From Kitasatospora sp. MAP12-44 (lineage in GTDB: Bacteria > Actinomycetota > Actinomycetes > Streptomycetales > Streptomycetaceae), in the NCBI RefSeq assembly GCF_029892095.1, contig NZ_JARZAE010000004.1, forward strand, positions 5,456,001 through 5,520,000: DNA of 64,000 bases. Reading direction: 5' to 3'. The translations under genes and the position numbers were made by a program. Under the pieces are notes generated by a model. That model saw nothing but the letters and a program-made list of their open reading frames with translations, was not told the origin of the DNA and ran no database searches. Positions 1 to 8,477 of this stretch are shown in pieces (the first letter of the stretch is position 1; the number at the start of each line of letters is the position of its first letter).

Positions 1-762
1 GGCATGGTCTGCGCGGTGCTGGTGCCGCAGGGCAAGATCGCGCTGGGCAAGATGGGCCAGGCACTGGTGCACGGCTCGAAGATCCTCCAGGTGGACGGGA
101 ACTTCGACGACTGCCTCAGGCTGGCGCGCGAACTGTCCGAGAAGTACCCGGTCGCCCTGGTCAACTCGGTCAACCCGGTGCGGATCGAGGGCCAGAAGAC
201 CGCCGCCTTCGAGATCGTCGACATGCTCGGCGACGCCCCCGACATCCACGTCCTCCCGGTGGGCAACGCGGGCAACATCACGGCCTACTGGAAGGGCTAC
301 CGCGAGTACGCGGCGGACGGCCTGGCCTCCCGCACCCCGCGGATGTGGGGTTTCCAGGCCTCGGGTTCGGCCCCGATCGTGGACGGCGCCCCGGTGCTGA
401 ACCCACAGACCATCGCCACCGCGATCCGGATCGGCAACCCGGCCTCCTGGGACTACGCGGTCGCCGCGCGGGACGAGTCCGGTGGCCTGATCGACAAGGT
501 GACAGATCGCCAGATCCTGTCCGCCTACCGGCTGTTGGCCGCGCGCGAGGGCGTCTTCGTGGAGCCCGCCTCGGCCGCCAGTGTGGCCGGTCTGCTGCAC
601 GCCGCCGAGCAGGGCCTGGTCGACCCGGGCCAGCGGATCGTCTGCACGGTCACCGGCAACGGACTCAAGGACCCCGACTGGGCGGTGGCCGGTGCGCCGC
701 AGCCGCACGTCGTGCCGATCGACGCCGAGGCCGCCGCTCAGCGGCTCGGACTGCTGGACTGA
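1..762 (+). CDS. thrC: Threonine synthase, C-terminal part (5' end outside window)
   Basis: PLP-dependent enzyme that converts O-phosphohomoserine to threonine, the last step of threonine biosynthesis. The frame is open from the window edge, so the N-terminus and the PLP lysine are not visible. The visible part has the family's PLP-phosphate loop (PVGNAGNITAYWKGY), the segment WGFQASGSAPIV, the motif EPASAASVAGL and the C-terminal CTVTGNGLKDPD. These match the compact (about 350 aa) bacterial threonine synthase, so roughly 100 residues are missing. A strong hairpin follows the stop, and homoserine kinase lies downstream on the same strand, the usual actinobacterial thrC-thrB order. Family assignment is firm. 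Confidence 0.95.
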   Translation, partial: GMVCAVLVPQGKIALGKMGQALVHGSKILQVDGNFDDCLRLARELSEKYPVALVNSVNPVRIEGQKTAAFEIVDMLGDAPDIHVLPVGNAGNITAYWKGYREYAADGLASRTPRMWGFQASGSAPIVDGAPVLNPQTIATAIRIGNPASWDYAVAARDESGGLIDKVTDRQILSAYRLLAAREGVFVEPASAASVAGLLHAAEQGLVDPGQRIVCTVTGNGLKDPDWAVAGAPQPHVVPIDAEAAAQRLGLLD

Positions 763-1081
763 CGCTCCGTCCCCTCGCACGGCCGATGGGCCGGTCCTGA
801 CCAGGGCCGGCCCATCGTCGCTTCCGAGTAACGTCTTTGGTGTCAATTTCGTTGTCCTTATGGATGCCGTTTCGGCACCGGTTCAGGCCAGAAGCTGCAA
901 CACGGCAGATCGAGAGGGAGCGGGGTGTACCGCTGTGGAACCTCTCTTCGATACCCTGAACCCTGGCGGCCACCCGAGCCGGACGCGCGCTTCGCGCGAC
1001 ACCCCCCCCCGCCCGCCGCTCACCCCACCTCCGTTCGACGCGCTCAGCGCGACGATCCAGATCTCCAGGAGAGTCCACCGC
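763..1081. other. thrC-thrB intergenic region
   Basis: This 319-base gap holds the thrC hairpin (784-817) and then a relatively AT-rich stretch (about 828-870) that could carry a promoter for thrB; no convincing -35/-10 pair was found. A C-rich tract (about 1000-1028) and the thrB ribosome binding site (AGGAGAG, just before 1076) complete it. thrB is therefore probably transcribed at least partly on its own. Confidence 0.4.
784..817 (+). terminator. Hairpin after thrC
   Basis: An 11-bp perfect stem (784-794 with 807-817), extended inward by one G-U and three further pairs (795-798 with 803-806), closes on a GACC loop 22 bases after the thrC stop. There is no U-tract, as is common for actinobacterial terminators. 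Confidence 0.6.
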
Positions 1082-1999
1082 ATGGCCGGTCCCGCGTTCC
1101 GTGCCGCCGCCGTCCGGGTCCGGGTCCCCGCGACCAGCGCCAACCTCGGCCCCGGCTTCGACGCCTTCGGACTCGCCCTGGGTCTGTACGACGACATCGT
1201 GGTCCGGGTCGCCGACTCCGGGCTCTCCGTGGACATCGCGGGTGAGGGCGCCGAGACGCTGGCCCGCGACGAGCGCCACCTGGTGGTCCGCGCGATGCGT
1301 GCGGCCTTCGACCGGCTCGGCGGCCAGCCCCGCGGCCTCGAAGTGGTCTGCGCCAACCGGATACCGCACGGCCGCGGCCTCGGTTCCTCCTCCGCCGCGA
1401 TCTGCGCGGGGGTGGCGGCCGCCCGGGCGGTCACCATCGGCGGTCCGACCGCCCTCGACGACGCCGCCATGCTGGCCCTCGCCTCCGAGCTGGAGGGCCA
1501 CCCGGACAACGTCGCCGCCTGCCTGGCCGGCGGGTTCACCGTTGCCTGGACCGACGAGGACGCCGCCCACGCGATCCGGCTCGACCCGGCCGCGCAGGTC
1601 GTCCCGGTGGTCTTCATCCCGTCCACCGAGGTGCTCACCGAGACCGCGCGCGGTCTGCTGCCCAGGAGCGTCCCGCTGACCGACGCGGCCGCCAACGCCG
1701 GCCGCGCCGCCCTCCTCGTCGAGGCCCTGACCAGGCGGCCCGAGCTGCTGCTGCCGGCCACCGAGGACCGGCTGCACCAGGACTACCGCTCCGCCGCGAT
1801 GCCCGAGAGCTCGGCACTGGTGGCGGCGCTGCGCTCGGAGGGCGTGCCGGCGGTGATCTCCGGCGCCGGACCGACCGTGCTCGCGCTGACCGACGAGGCC
1901 GACGCCGACAAGGTGCTGGCCTTCGCCGGGCCGTCGTTCGCCGCCCACCGGCTGCAGCTCGACCGGGACGGCGCCCGCGTCCTGCCGTTGGACGGGTGA
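1082..1999 (+). CDS. thrB: Homoserine kinase
   Basis: GHMP-family kinase of 305 aa that phosphorylates homoserine with ATP to O-phosphohomoserine, the substrate of ThrC. The N-terminal motif PATSANLGPGFDAFG (about residues 16-30) and the glycine-rich ATP loop PHGRGLGSSSAA (about 95-106) are diagnostic, and the C-terminal GHMP motif ISGAGPTVLAL is present. The ATG at 1082 is chosen because it follows AGGAGAG at good spacing and because homology begins at VRVRVPATSANLG; the frame is open upstream, but that stretch has no family resemblance. It lies 319 bases downstream of thrC. Confidence 0.95.
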   Translation: MAGPAFRAAAVRVRVPATSANLGPGFDAFGLALGLYDDIVVRVADSGLSVDIAGEGAETLARDERHLVVRAMRAAFDRLGGQPRGLEVVCANRIPHGRGLGSSSAAICAGVAAARAVTIGGPTALDDAAMLALASELEGHPDNVAACLAGGFTVAWTDEDAAHAIRLDPAAQVVPVVFIPSTEVLTETARGLLPRSVPLTDAAANAGRAALLVEALTRRPELLLPATEDRLHQDYRSAAMPESSALVAALRSEGVPAVISGAGPTVLALTDEADADKVLAFAGPSFAAHRLQLDRDGARVLPLDG

Positions 2000-2535
2000 C
2001 CGGCCGATCCGGACACGATTGGCAAGCACGAGGCTGGGGAATGTGTGAGGGGGTCGGTAGTGTTAACCTCATGTCTGCATCAGGCGCCCTGCGGGGCCCG
2101 GTGCGCCGCGTCCCGATCTCCGCGTCCCGCTCTTGCGGGATCCAGTCGAGGTCGGGGACCACGATTCTCCGGGAGCCCACCACAGCGCGTACGCAGCCTG
2201 CCTGCGCGATTGCGGCCGCATCCCGAAGCCGTGTCGGAGCCTGACCCCCACCCGCCGCAACCGGCCTCGCTGCCGAGGCTCTGACGGGCGGGAGCGCGGG
2301 AGACCGTCACACGACGGGGGCCCGGGTTTCGCAGGCAGCGGTCGGCATGAGACCGGCCCGCCGTGCCACTTCGCTCAACAGTGCCTTGTGCACAGCACTT
2401 CGCACCTCTCCCCCCGCCCAGCACCGCAGCGGCGGGGGACCACCGCCTCGGGCCTCCGCGACAAAGCGCAGGTCGGACAGCACAACCGGTCGCCGAGCCA
2501 GACAGGCCGACGTCCGCTCCAGGGAAGGACCCTTA
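2000..2535 (+). other. rho 5' leader region
   Basis: 536 bases without a convincing gene between thrB and rho. A likely promoter sits at 2061-2069. A small hairpin (2125-2130 with 2135-2140, TCTT loop) and several C-rich segments follow. The region from about 2077 to the GTG at 2536 would form a leader of roughly 460 nt. In E. coli rho is autoregulated by premature termination in its leader; a similar role here is inference. The ribosome binding site is AGGGAAGGA at 2521-2529. Confidence 0.5.
2061..2069 (+). promoter_or_regulatory. Candidate extended -10 promoter for rho
   Basis: TGTTAACCT fits the extended -10 form TGn-TAnnnT used by housekeeping sigma factors. No good -35 lies 17-18 bases upstream, consistent with an extended -10 promoter. 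Transcription would start near 2076. Confidence 0.4.
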
Positions 2536-4674
2536 GTGAGCGACACCACTGATCTGATGGGCGCGCGCCCGGACGCCGACGCGACGGATGCGCCTGCCGC
2601 GCCCGCGGCGCCGGCCAAGCGCCGCCGTACCGCCGCCGCAGGCCTTGACGGTCTGGTCCTGGCCGAGCTGCAGAAGCTCGCCTCGACGCTCGGCATCAGC
2701 GGCACCGGCCGGATGCGCAAGAGCCAGCTCATCGAGGCCATCAAGGACAAGAGCGGCGGCGACCCGCTGCTCGCCTCCGCGGCTCCCGCCCCGGCCCGCG
2801 CCGCGAAGGCGGAGGCCCCCGCGGCCGCCGCCGAGAAGCCGGCCCGTCGCACCCGGGCCACCCAGGCGGTCGCCGAGGCGCCCGCCCAGATCGAGATCCC
2901 GGGCCAGGCCGCTCCGGAGACCGCCGCCGCCCCGGCGCGCGCCGAGCGGACCCGTCGCCGGGCCACCTCGGCCGGTGGCGCCCCGACCGCCGTCGAGGCC
3001 CCCGCCGCCACCGTGGTGGAGTCGGCCGCCGAGCCGGTCGCCGAGGCCAAGCAGGCCGAGGCCCGCACCGCCGAGTCCCGGGTCTCCGACAGCCGGACCT
3101 TCGAAGGCCGCGACGACCAGCGCGAGGGCCGCCGCGACCGCCGCGACCGCCGCGAGCGCTCGGAGCGCGGCCCCGCCGACCGCGCCACCGCCGACCGTCC
3201 CGAGCGGACCACCGCGGACCGCGCGGAGCAGCGCACCGATGCGGCCGACGCCGACGGTGACTCGCGCGAGTCGCGTCGCGACCGCCGCAACCGCCGGGAC
3301 CGGACCGACCGAACCGACCGGACCGACCGTCAGGGCGGCCAGGGCGGCCAGCAGCAGAGCGCGCAGCCGGTTCAGCAGACCCAGCAGCAGAGCGCCCAGC
3401 CGGCCCAGCAGGGCGGCTACGACGACGACGAGTTCGGCGACGGCCGGCGCGGCCGCCGCGGCCGCTACCGCGACCGCAACCGCCGCGGCCGCCGCGACGG
3501 CTTCGAGGTCGGCCCGGCCGAGCCGACCGTCAGCGACAGCGATGTGCTGATCCCGGTGGCGGGCATCCTGGACATCCTCGACAACTACGCGTTCGTCCGG
3601 ACCTCGGGCTACCTGCCCGGCTCCAACGACGTGTACGTCTCGCTGGCCCAGGTCCGCAAGAACGGCCTGCGCAAGGGCGACGCCATCACCGGCGCCGTGC
3701 GCCAGCCGCAGGAGGGCGAGCGCCGCGAGAAGTTCAACGCCATGGTGCGGCTGGACTCCGTCAACGGCATGGACCCGGAGAGCGGCCGCGGCCGTCCCGA
3801 GTTCGGCAAGCTCACCCCGCTCTACCCGCAGGACCGGCTCCGCCTGGAGACCGACCCGGGCGTGCTGACCACCCGGATCATCGACCTGGTGTCGCCGATC
3901 GGCAAGGGCCAGCGCGGTCTGATCGTCGCCCCGCCGAAGACCGGCAAGACGATGATCATGCAGGCGATCGCCAACGCGATCACCACCAACAACCCCGAGT
4001 GCCACCTGATGGTCGTCCTGGTGGACGAGCGTCCGGAAGAGGTCACCGACATGCAGCGGTCGGTGAAGGGCGAGGTCATCTCCTCGACCTTCGACCGCCC
4101 GGCCGAGGACCACACCGTGGTCGCCGAGCTGGCCATCGAGCGCGCCAAGCGCCTGGTGGAGCTGGGCCACGACGTGGTGATCCTGCTGGACTCGATCACC
4201 CGCCTGGGCCGTGCCTACAACCTGGCGGCGCCGGCCTCCGGCCGCATCCTGTCCGGTGGTGTCGACTCGACCGCGCTCTACCCGCCGAAGAAGTTCTTCG
4301 GTGCCGCGCGCAACATCGAGAACGGCGGCTCGCTGACCATCCTCGCCACCGCGCTGGTGGAGACCGGCTCGCGGGCCGACGAGGTGGTCTTCGAGGAGTT
4401 CAAGGGCACCGGCAACATGGAGCTGCGGCTGGACCGCAAGCTCGCCGACAAGAGGATCTTCCCCGCGGTGGACGTCGATGCGTCCAGCACCCGCAAGGAG
4501 GAGATCCTGCTGGCGCCCGACGAGCTGGCGATCACCTGGAAGCTGCGCCGGGTGCTGCACGCGCTCGACTCGCAGCAGGCGATCGAGCTGCTGCTGGACA
4601 AGATGAAGCAGACCAAGAGCAACGCCGAGTTCCTGATGCAGATCGCCAAGACCACTCCGGGGTCCAACGACTGA
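2536..4674 (+). CDS. rho: Transcription termination factor Rho
   Basis: Hexameric RNA-dependent ATPase/helicase that ends transcription at Rho-dependent sites; 712 aa. Domains in order: Rho N-terminal helix bundle (about residues 37-70, LAELQKLASTLGI...KSQLIEAIKD); a long low-complexity insert rich in Ala, Arg, Asp and Gln (about 80-325) typical of actinobacterial Rho and absent from E. coli Rho; the cold-shock-like RNA-binding domain (about 335-410, DILDNYAFVRTSGYLPG); and the RecA-like ATPase with Walker A APPKTGKT (about 463-470), Walker B VVILLDSITR and the Q-loop region. The GTG at 2536 follows AGGGAAGGA; homology supports this start, although the frame is open from further upstream. A strong terminator follows. 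Confidence 0.96.
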   Translation: MSDTTDLMGARPDADATDAPAAPAAPAKRRRTAAAGLDGLVLAELQKLASTLGISGTGRMRKSQLIEAIKDKSGGDPLLASAAPAPARAAKAEAPAAAAEKPARRTRATQAVAEAPAQIEIPGQAAPETAAAPARAERTRRRATSAGGAPTAVEAPAATVVESAAEPVAEAKQAEARTAESRVSDSRTFEGRDDQREGRRDRRDRRERSERGPADRATADRPERTTADRAEQRTDAADADGDSRESRRDRRNRRDRTDRTDRTDRQGGQGGQQQSAQPVQQTQQQSAQPAQQGGYDDDEFGDGRRGRRGRYRDRNRRGRRDGFEVGPAEPTVSDSDVLIPVAGILDILDNYAFVRTSGYLPGSNDVYVSLAQVRKNGLRKGDAITGAVRQPQEGERREKFNAMVRLDSVNGMDPESGRGRPEFGKLTPLYPQDRLRLETDPGVLTTRIIDLVSPIGKGQRGLIVAPPKTGKTMIMQAIANAITTNNPECHLMVVLVDERPEEVTDMQRSVKGEVISSTFDRPAEDHTVVAELAIERAKRLVELGHDVVILLDSITRLGRAYNLAAPASGRILSGGVDSTALYPPKKFFGAARNIENGGSLTILATALVETGSRADEVVFEEFKGTGNMELRLDRKLADKRIFPAVDVDASSTRKEEILLAPDELAITWKLRRVLHALDSQQAIELLLDKMKQTKSNAEFLMQIAKTTPGSND

Positions 4675-4687
4675 CGCGTCATCGGAC

Positions 4688-4726
4688 CGAAAGCCCCGTC
4701 CCCGCTGTTCAGGGACGGGGCTTTCG
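4688..4726 (+). terminator. Terminator after rho
   Basis: Perfect 15-bp stem (4688-4702 with 4712-4726) with a 9-base loop, starting 13 bases after the rho stop. The right arm ends in CTTTCG, a weak U-run. Confidence 0.8.
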
Positions 4727-4764
4727 GGCTTTCGGGGCGGGCGTTCCGGGCCGGGACCGGGCTG

Positions 4765-4794
4765 TTGCACAGATCGGACATAACGTCCTATGAA
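4765..4794 (+). promoter_or_regulatory. Candidate promoter for the LCP gene
   Basis: TTGCAC (4765-4770) and TATGAA (4789-4794) are spaced 18 bases, in an AT-richer stretch between the rho terminator and the LCP start at 4873. Confidence 0.35.
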
Positions 4795-4872
4795 CTCGCT
4801 TATGCTCGAAGAACGGTCGATCGCGACCATTCAGCGGAACTCGGGACGAACACCGCACGAGGATCAGACGAT

Positions 4873-5991
4873 ATGGCCGATGAGCAGCACGAGCAGCGCG
4901 CCACCCGGCGGGAGCGGCGGGCGGCGCATCGCAGGGACCGCAGCCGCCGCGCCAAGCTGCTGAGGGCCGGGGCCTTCACGCTGGCGGGTCTGCTGCTGGC
5001 CGGGGCCGGTACGGCCGGTTACGCGTACTGGCGGCTGAACGGCAACATCAAGAGCGTCGACATCGACGCCCAACTCGGCAGCGCCAGGCCGTCGGCGCCC
5101 AAGGACGGGTCCTTCAACATCCTGGTGCTCGGCTCCGACTCGCGGGCCGGTGCCAACAGCGGCCTGGCCGGCGGCAACACCGGCGGCACTGCCCGCTCGG
5201 ACACCGCGATGGTGGTGCACGTCAACCAGAACCACACCCTGGGCACGGTCGTCTCGATCCCGCGCGACACCCTGGTGGCCCGGCCCGCCTGCACGGCGCC
5301 GGACGGCAGCGCGGTGCCCGCCGACGCCGGCGCGATGTACAACAGCGCCTTCGAAGTCGGCGGCGCGGCCTGCGCGGTGAAGACCACCGAGCAGCTGACC
5401 GGGCTGCGGATGAACCACTTCGTGGAGATCGACTTTGCGGGCTTCGCCGGCTTCATCAACGCCATCGGCGGTGCGACGGTCACCACCACCATGGACATCC
5501 ACGACCCGGACAGCGGCCTGAACCTCCCGGCGGGCACCACCAAGCTCAACGGCGACCAGGCGCTGGCCTTCGTCCGCACCCGGCACGGCGTCGGTGACGG
5601 CAGCGACCTCGGGCGGATCGAGCTGCAGAAGGAGATGGTGAAGTCGATCACGAAGCAGGTCGGTTCGATCGGCCTGTTCGCCGACCCCGCCAAGCTCTGG
5701 TCGGTCGGCGACACCCTCACCAAGAGCATCACCACCGACTCCGCGCTGGCCTCGGTGAGCGCGCTGACCGGCCTCGGCGAGGAGCTCAAGGGCATCGGGG
5801 CGAACCAGCTGACGATGGTCACGCTGCCCGTCGTGACCGCCCCCACCGACCCCAACCGGGTGGTGGAACAGCTCCCGGCCGCCACCCAGGTCTGGAACGC
5901 ACTGCGGCTCGACCAGCCGGTGCCGCAGTCGATCACCGGCACCCAGCCGGCCAACCCGGCCGATTCCAGCCCCCCGCCGAGCCGTTCCTGA
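4873..5991 (+). CDS. LytR-CpsA-Psr (LCP) family glycopolymer transferase
   Basis: Membrane-anchored phosphotransferase family that moves lipid-linked glycopolymers (teichoic acid or arabinogalactan-type) onto peptidoglycan; 372 aa. A basic cytoplasmic N-terminus (RRERRAAHRRDRSRR) precedes one membrane span (about residues 36-58), followed by the extracellular LCP domain starting at FNILVLGSDSR (about 82). Conserved arginines are seen in SIPRDTLV and in FVRTRHGVGDGSDLGRIELQKEM; Asp residues that bind Mg-pyrophosphate are present in GSDSR. The ATG at 4873 is preceded by GAGGA. It has its own terminator-bounded unit. A WecA-type enzyme encoded 6 kb downstream could start the polymer that LCP proteins attach; this pairing is inference. 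Confidence 0.88.
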   Translation: MADEQHEQRATRRERRAAHRRDRSRRAKLLRAGAFTLAGLLLAGAGTAGYAYWRLNGNIKSVDIDAQLGSARPSAPKDGSFNILVLGSDSRAGANSGLAGGNTGGTARSDTAMVVHVNQNHTLGTVVSIPRDTLVARPACTAPDGSAVPADAGAMYNSAFEVGGAACAVKTTEQLTGLRMNHFVEIDFAGFAGFINAIGGATVTTTMDIHDPDSGLNLPAGTTKLNGDQALAFVRTRHGVGDGSDLGRIELQKEMVKSITKQVGSIGLFADPAKLWSVGDTLTKSITTDSALASVSALTGLGEELKGIGANQLTMVTLPVVTAPTDPNRVVEQLPAATQVWNALRLDQPVPQSITGTQPANPADSSPPPSRS

Positions 5992-6125
5992 GCTGCCGGA
6001 ATATCCCCAGGCCCGGTCCGGTTTGGGAAGATGCGGCCGGTCCTGGCAGACTGGTCCGTCGGTCCCGGTTCACGTGCGGCTTCCTGCCGCCGACCCGGTG
6101 CCCTCCCGAAACCTAGGAGATCCCC

Positions 6126-6359
6126 TTGAAGCCCGACGTTCACCCCACGTATGTGGTCACCAACGTGACCTGCACCTGTGGCGCCGAGTTCACCACTCGC
6201 TCCACCGAGACCTCCGGCGTGATTCGCGCCGAGGTGTGCTCGCAGTGCCACCCGTTCTACACCGGCAAGCAGAAGATCCTCGACACCGGTGGCCGCGTCG
6301 CGCGCTTCGAGGCCCGCTTCGGCAAGCAGCACGGCGTCAAGGCCGAGTCGGCCAGCTAG
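6126..6359 (+). CDS. rpmE: 50S ribosomal protein L31, zinc-binding form
   Basis: 77-aa ribosomal protein L31 of the large subunit. The four cysteines C16, C18, C38 and C41 mark the Zn-binding (C+) form, as opposed to the zinc-free paralogue induced by Zur in streptomycetes. The start is TTG at 6126, set by the strong AGGAGA at 6115-6120. It lies between the LCP gene and prfA; a two-part hairpin separates it from prfA. Confidence 0.95.
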   Translation: MKPDVHPTYVVTNVTCTCGAEFTTRSTETSGVIRAEVCSQCHPFYTGKQKILDTGGRVARFEARFGKQHGVKAESAS

Positions 6360-6366
6360 CGCTCGT

Positions 6367-6422
6367 ACGGCGCCGGTTTCGGGCGCTCCCGCAGTCTGCG
6401 GGGGCGTCCGGGCCGGCGCCGT
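6367..6422 (+). terminator. Two-part hairpin between rpmE and prfA
   Basis: An outer 10-bp stem (6367-6376 with 6413-6422) encloses an inner 10-bp stem with one G-U (6384-6393 with 6397-6406, GTC loop). It starts 7 bases after the rpmE stop, has no U-tract, and could terminate or protect the rpmE message. Confidence 0.5.
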
Positions 6423-6477
6423 TCGCGTCTGATCCTCAGCAACCCCGCCGAAGTTTTCACGGAAGTAGGCCAACCCC

Positions 6478-7554
6478 ATGTTCGAGGCAGTCGAAGAGCT
6501 CCTCGTCGAGCACTCAGCCCTCGAAGAGCGGCTGGCCGACCCGGCGGTCCACGCGGACCAGGCCACCGCCCGCAAGCTCTCCAAGCGCTACGCCGAGCTG
6601 ACCCCGATCACCACCGTCTACCGGGCCTGGCGCCAGGCGGGCGAGGACATCGAGGCGGCCCGTGAGTTCGCGGCCGAGGATCCGGACTTCATCGCCGAGG
6701 TGAAGTCCTCCCAGGCCCGCCAGGACGAGCTGACCGAAGAGCTGCGGATGCTGCTGGTCCCGCGCGACCCCAACGACGACAAGGACGTCATCCTGGAGGT
6801 CAAGGCGGGTGAGGGCGGCGAGGAGTCGGCCCTGTTCGCCAGCGACCTGCTGCGGATGTACCTGCGGTACGCGGAGCGGCTGGGCTGGAAGACCGAGATC
6901 ATCGACGCCAACGAGTCCGACCTCGGCGGCTACAAGGACGTCTCGGTGGCCGTCAAGACCCGTGGCACCATCGAGCCCGGCCAGGGCGTCTGGGCGCGGC
7001 TCAAGTACGAGGGCGGTGTGCACCGCGTGCAGCGCGTCCCTGCCACCGAGTCGCAGGGCCGCATCCACACCTCGGCGGCCGGTGTGCTGGTCACCCCGGA
7101 GGCGGAGGAGGTCGAGGTCGAGGTCCACGCGAACGACCTGCGGATCGACGTGTACCGCTCCTCGGGCCCCGGCGGCCAGTCCGTCAACACCACCGACTCG
7201 GCGGTCCGGATCACCCACCTGCCGACCGGTATCGTGGCCTCCTGCCAGAACGAGAAGAGCCAGCTGCAGAACAAGGAGTCGGCGATGCGCATCCTGCGCT
7301 CGCGACTGCTCGCCGCCGCTCAGGAGGCCGCCGACCAGGAGGCCTCCGACGCCCGGCGCAGCCAGGTCCGTACGGTCGACCGCTCGGAGCGGATCCGGAC
7401 GTACAACTACCCCGAGAACCGCATCTCGGACCACCGCACGGGTTTCAAGGCGTACAACCTGGACCAGGTGCTGGACGGCGACCTCAACGCGCTGATCCAG
7501 TCGGCCCTGGACGCCGACGCGGCGGCGAAGCTCGCCGCGGCGCAAAAGCAGTAA
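6478..7554 (+). CDS. prfA: Peptide chain release factor 1
   Basis: Class I release factor (358 aa) that recognises UAA and UAG and triggers peptidyl-tRNA hydrolysis. The codon-recognition tripeptide PAT (about 188-190) identifies RF1 rather than RF2, and the catalytic GGQ loop (SSGPGGQSVNTTDSAVRITH) is at about residue 230. Length matches the family. prmC, which methylates the GGQ glutamine, starts 22 bases downstream, the classic prfA-prmC pair. Confidence 0.97.
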   Translation: MFEAVEELLVEHSALEERLADPAVHADQATARKLSKRYAELTPITTVYRAWRQAGEDIEAAREFAAEDPDFIAEVKSSQARQDELTEELRMLLVPRDPNDDKDVILEVKAGEGGEESALFASDLLRMYLRYAERLGWKTEIIDANESDLGGYKDVSVAVKTRGTIEPGQGVWARLKYEGGVHRVQRVPATESQGRIHTSAAGVLVTPEAEEVEVEVHANDLRIDVYRSSGPGGQSVNTTDSAVRITHLPTGIVASCQNEKSQLQNKESAMRILRSRLLAAAQEAADQEASDARRSQVRTVDRSERIRTYNYPENRISDHRTGFKAYNLDQVLDGDLNALIQSALDADAAAKLAAAQKQ

Positions 7555-7576
7555 CTCTGCAGAGGGGTACGTACGG

Positions 7577-8443
7577 ATGAACCTGCTGCTCGCCGAGGTG
7601 GCCCAGGCCACCCAGCGGTTGGCCGCGGCCGGCGTGCCGTCGCCGCGCTTCGACGCGGAGGAACTCGCCGCACACATCCACCACGTCAAGCGCAGCCAGC
7701 TGCACACGGTCAAGGACGCCGACTTCGACGCCCGGTACTGGGAGGCGGTCTCGCGCCGTGAGGCGCGCGAGCCGCTGCAGCACATCACCGGGCGGGCCTT
7801 CTTCCGCTACCTGGAGCTGGAGGTCGGCCCCGGTGTCTTCGTGCCGCGCCCGGAGACCGAGTCGGTCGTGGAGTGGGCGATAGACGCGGTGCGTGACATG
7901 GACGTCGCCGAGCCGCTGGTGGTCGACCTGTGCAGCGGGTCCGGCGCGATCGCGCTGGCGCTGGCCCAGGAGCTGCCGCGCAGCACCGTGCACGCCTTCG
8001 AGCTGGACGAGGGCGCGCTCACGTACACCCGGCGCAACATCGAGGCCAGCTCCGACCGCGCCCGGGTCACCCTGCATGCCGGCGACGCCACCCGGGCCTT
8101 CGCGGACGACCGCTCCTGGGACGGCCGCTTCGACCTGGTGATCAGCAACCCGCCGTACATCCCGCTCACCGAGTGGGAGTACGTCGCGCCCGAGGCCCGC
8201 GACCACGACCCGCAGATGTCGCTGTTCTCCGGCGAGGACGGTCTGGACGTCATCCGCGGCATCGAGCGGGTGGCGGCGCGGCTGCTGCGCCCGGGTGGCG
8301 CCGTGGTGATCGAGCACGCGGACACCCAGGGCGGCCAGGTGCCCTGGATCTTCAACGAAGAGGGCGGCTGGACGGACACCGCCGACCACCGCGACCTGAA
8401 CAACCGGCCGCGCTTCACTACTGCGCGCAAGGCCCAGCTGTGA
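7577..8443 (+). CDS. prmC: Release factor glutamine methyltransferase
   Basis: SAM-dependent N5-glutamine methyltransferase (288 aa) that modifies the GGQ glutamine of RF1/RF2. It has an N-terminal helical release-factor-binding domain, the substrate-loop region REPLQHITGRAFF, the SAM-binding motif VVDLCSGSGAIALAL (about 114-128) and the signature NPPYIP (about 191). It follows prfA and precedes tsaC, a conserved translation-fidelity cluster. Confidence 0.95.
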   Translation: MNLLLAEVAQATQRLAAAGVPSPRFDAEELAAHIHHVKRSQLHTVKDADFDARYWEAVSRREAREPLQHITGRAFFRYLELEVGPGVFVPRPETESVVEWAIDAVRDMDVAEPLVVDLCSGSGAIALALAQELPRSTVHAFELDEGALTYTRRNIEASSDRARVTLHAGDATRAFADDRSWDGRFDLVISNPPYIPLTEWEYVAPEARDHDPQMSLFSGEDGLDVIRGIERVAARLLRPGGAVVIEHADTQGGQVPWIFNEEGGWTDTADHRDLNNRPRFTTARKAQL

Positions 8444-8477
8444 CCGACATGAGCCGTTTCGGAAGGGGACCGCACCG

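Noticed and set aside
581..1081. Upstream extension of thrB into the thrC end
   Set aside because: No GHMP character, and the AGGAGAG site fixes the start at 1082.
2533..4830. 765-codon minus-strand frame over rho
   Set aside because: Shadow of rho caused by high GC3; no homology features.
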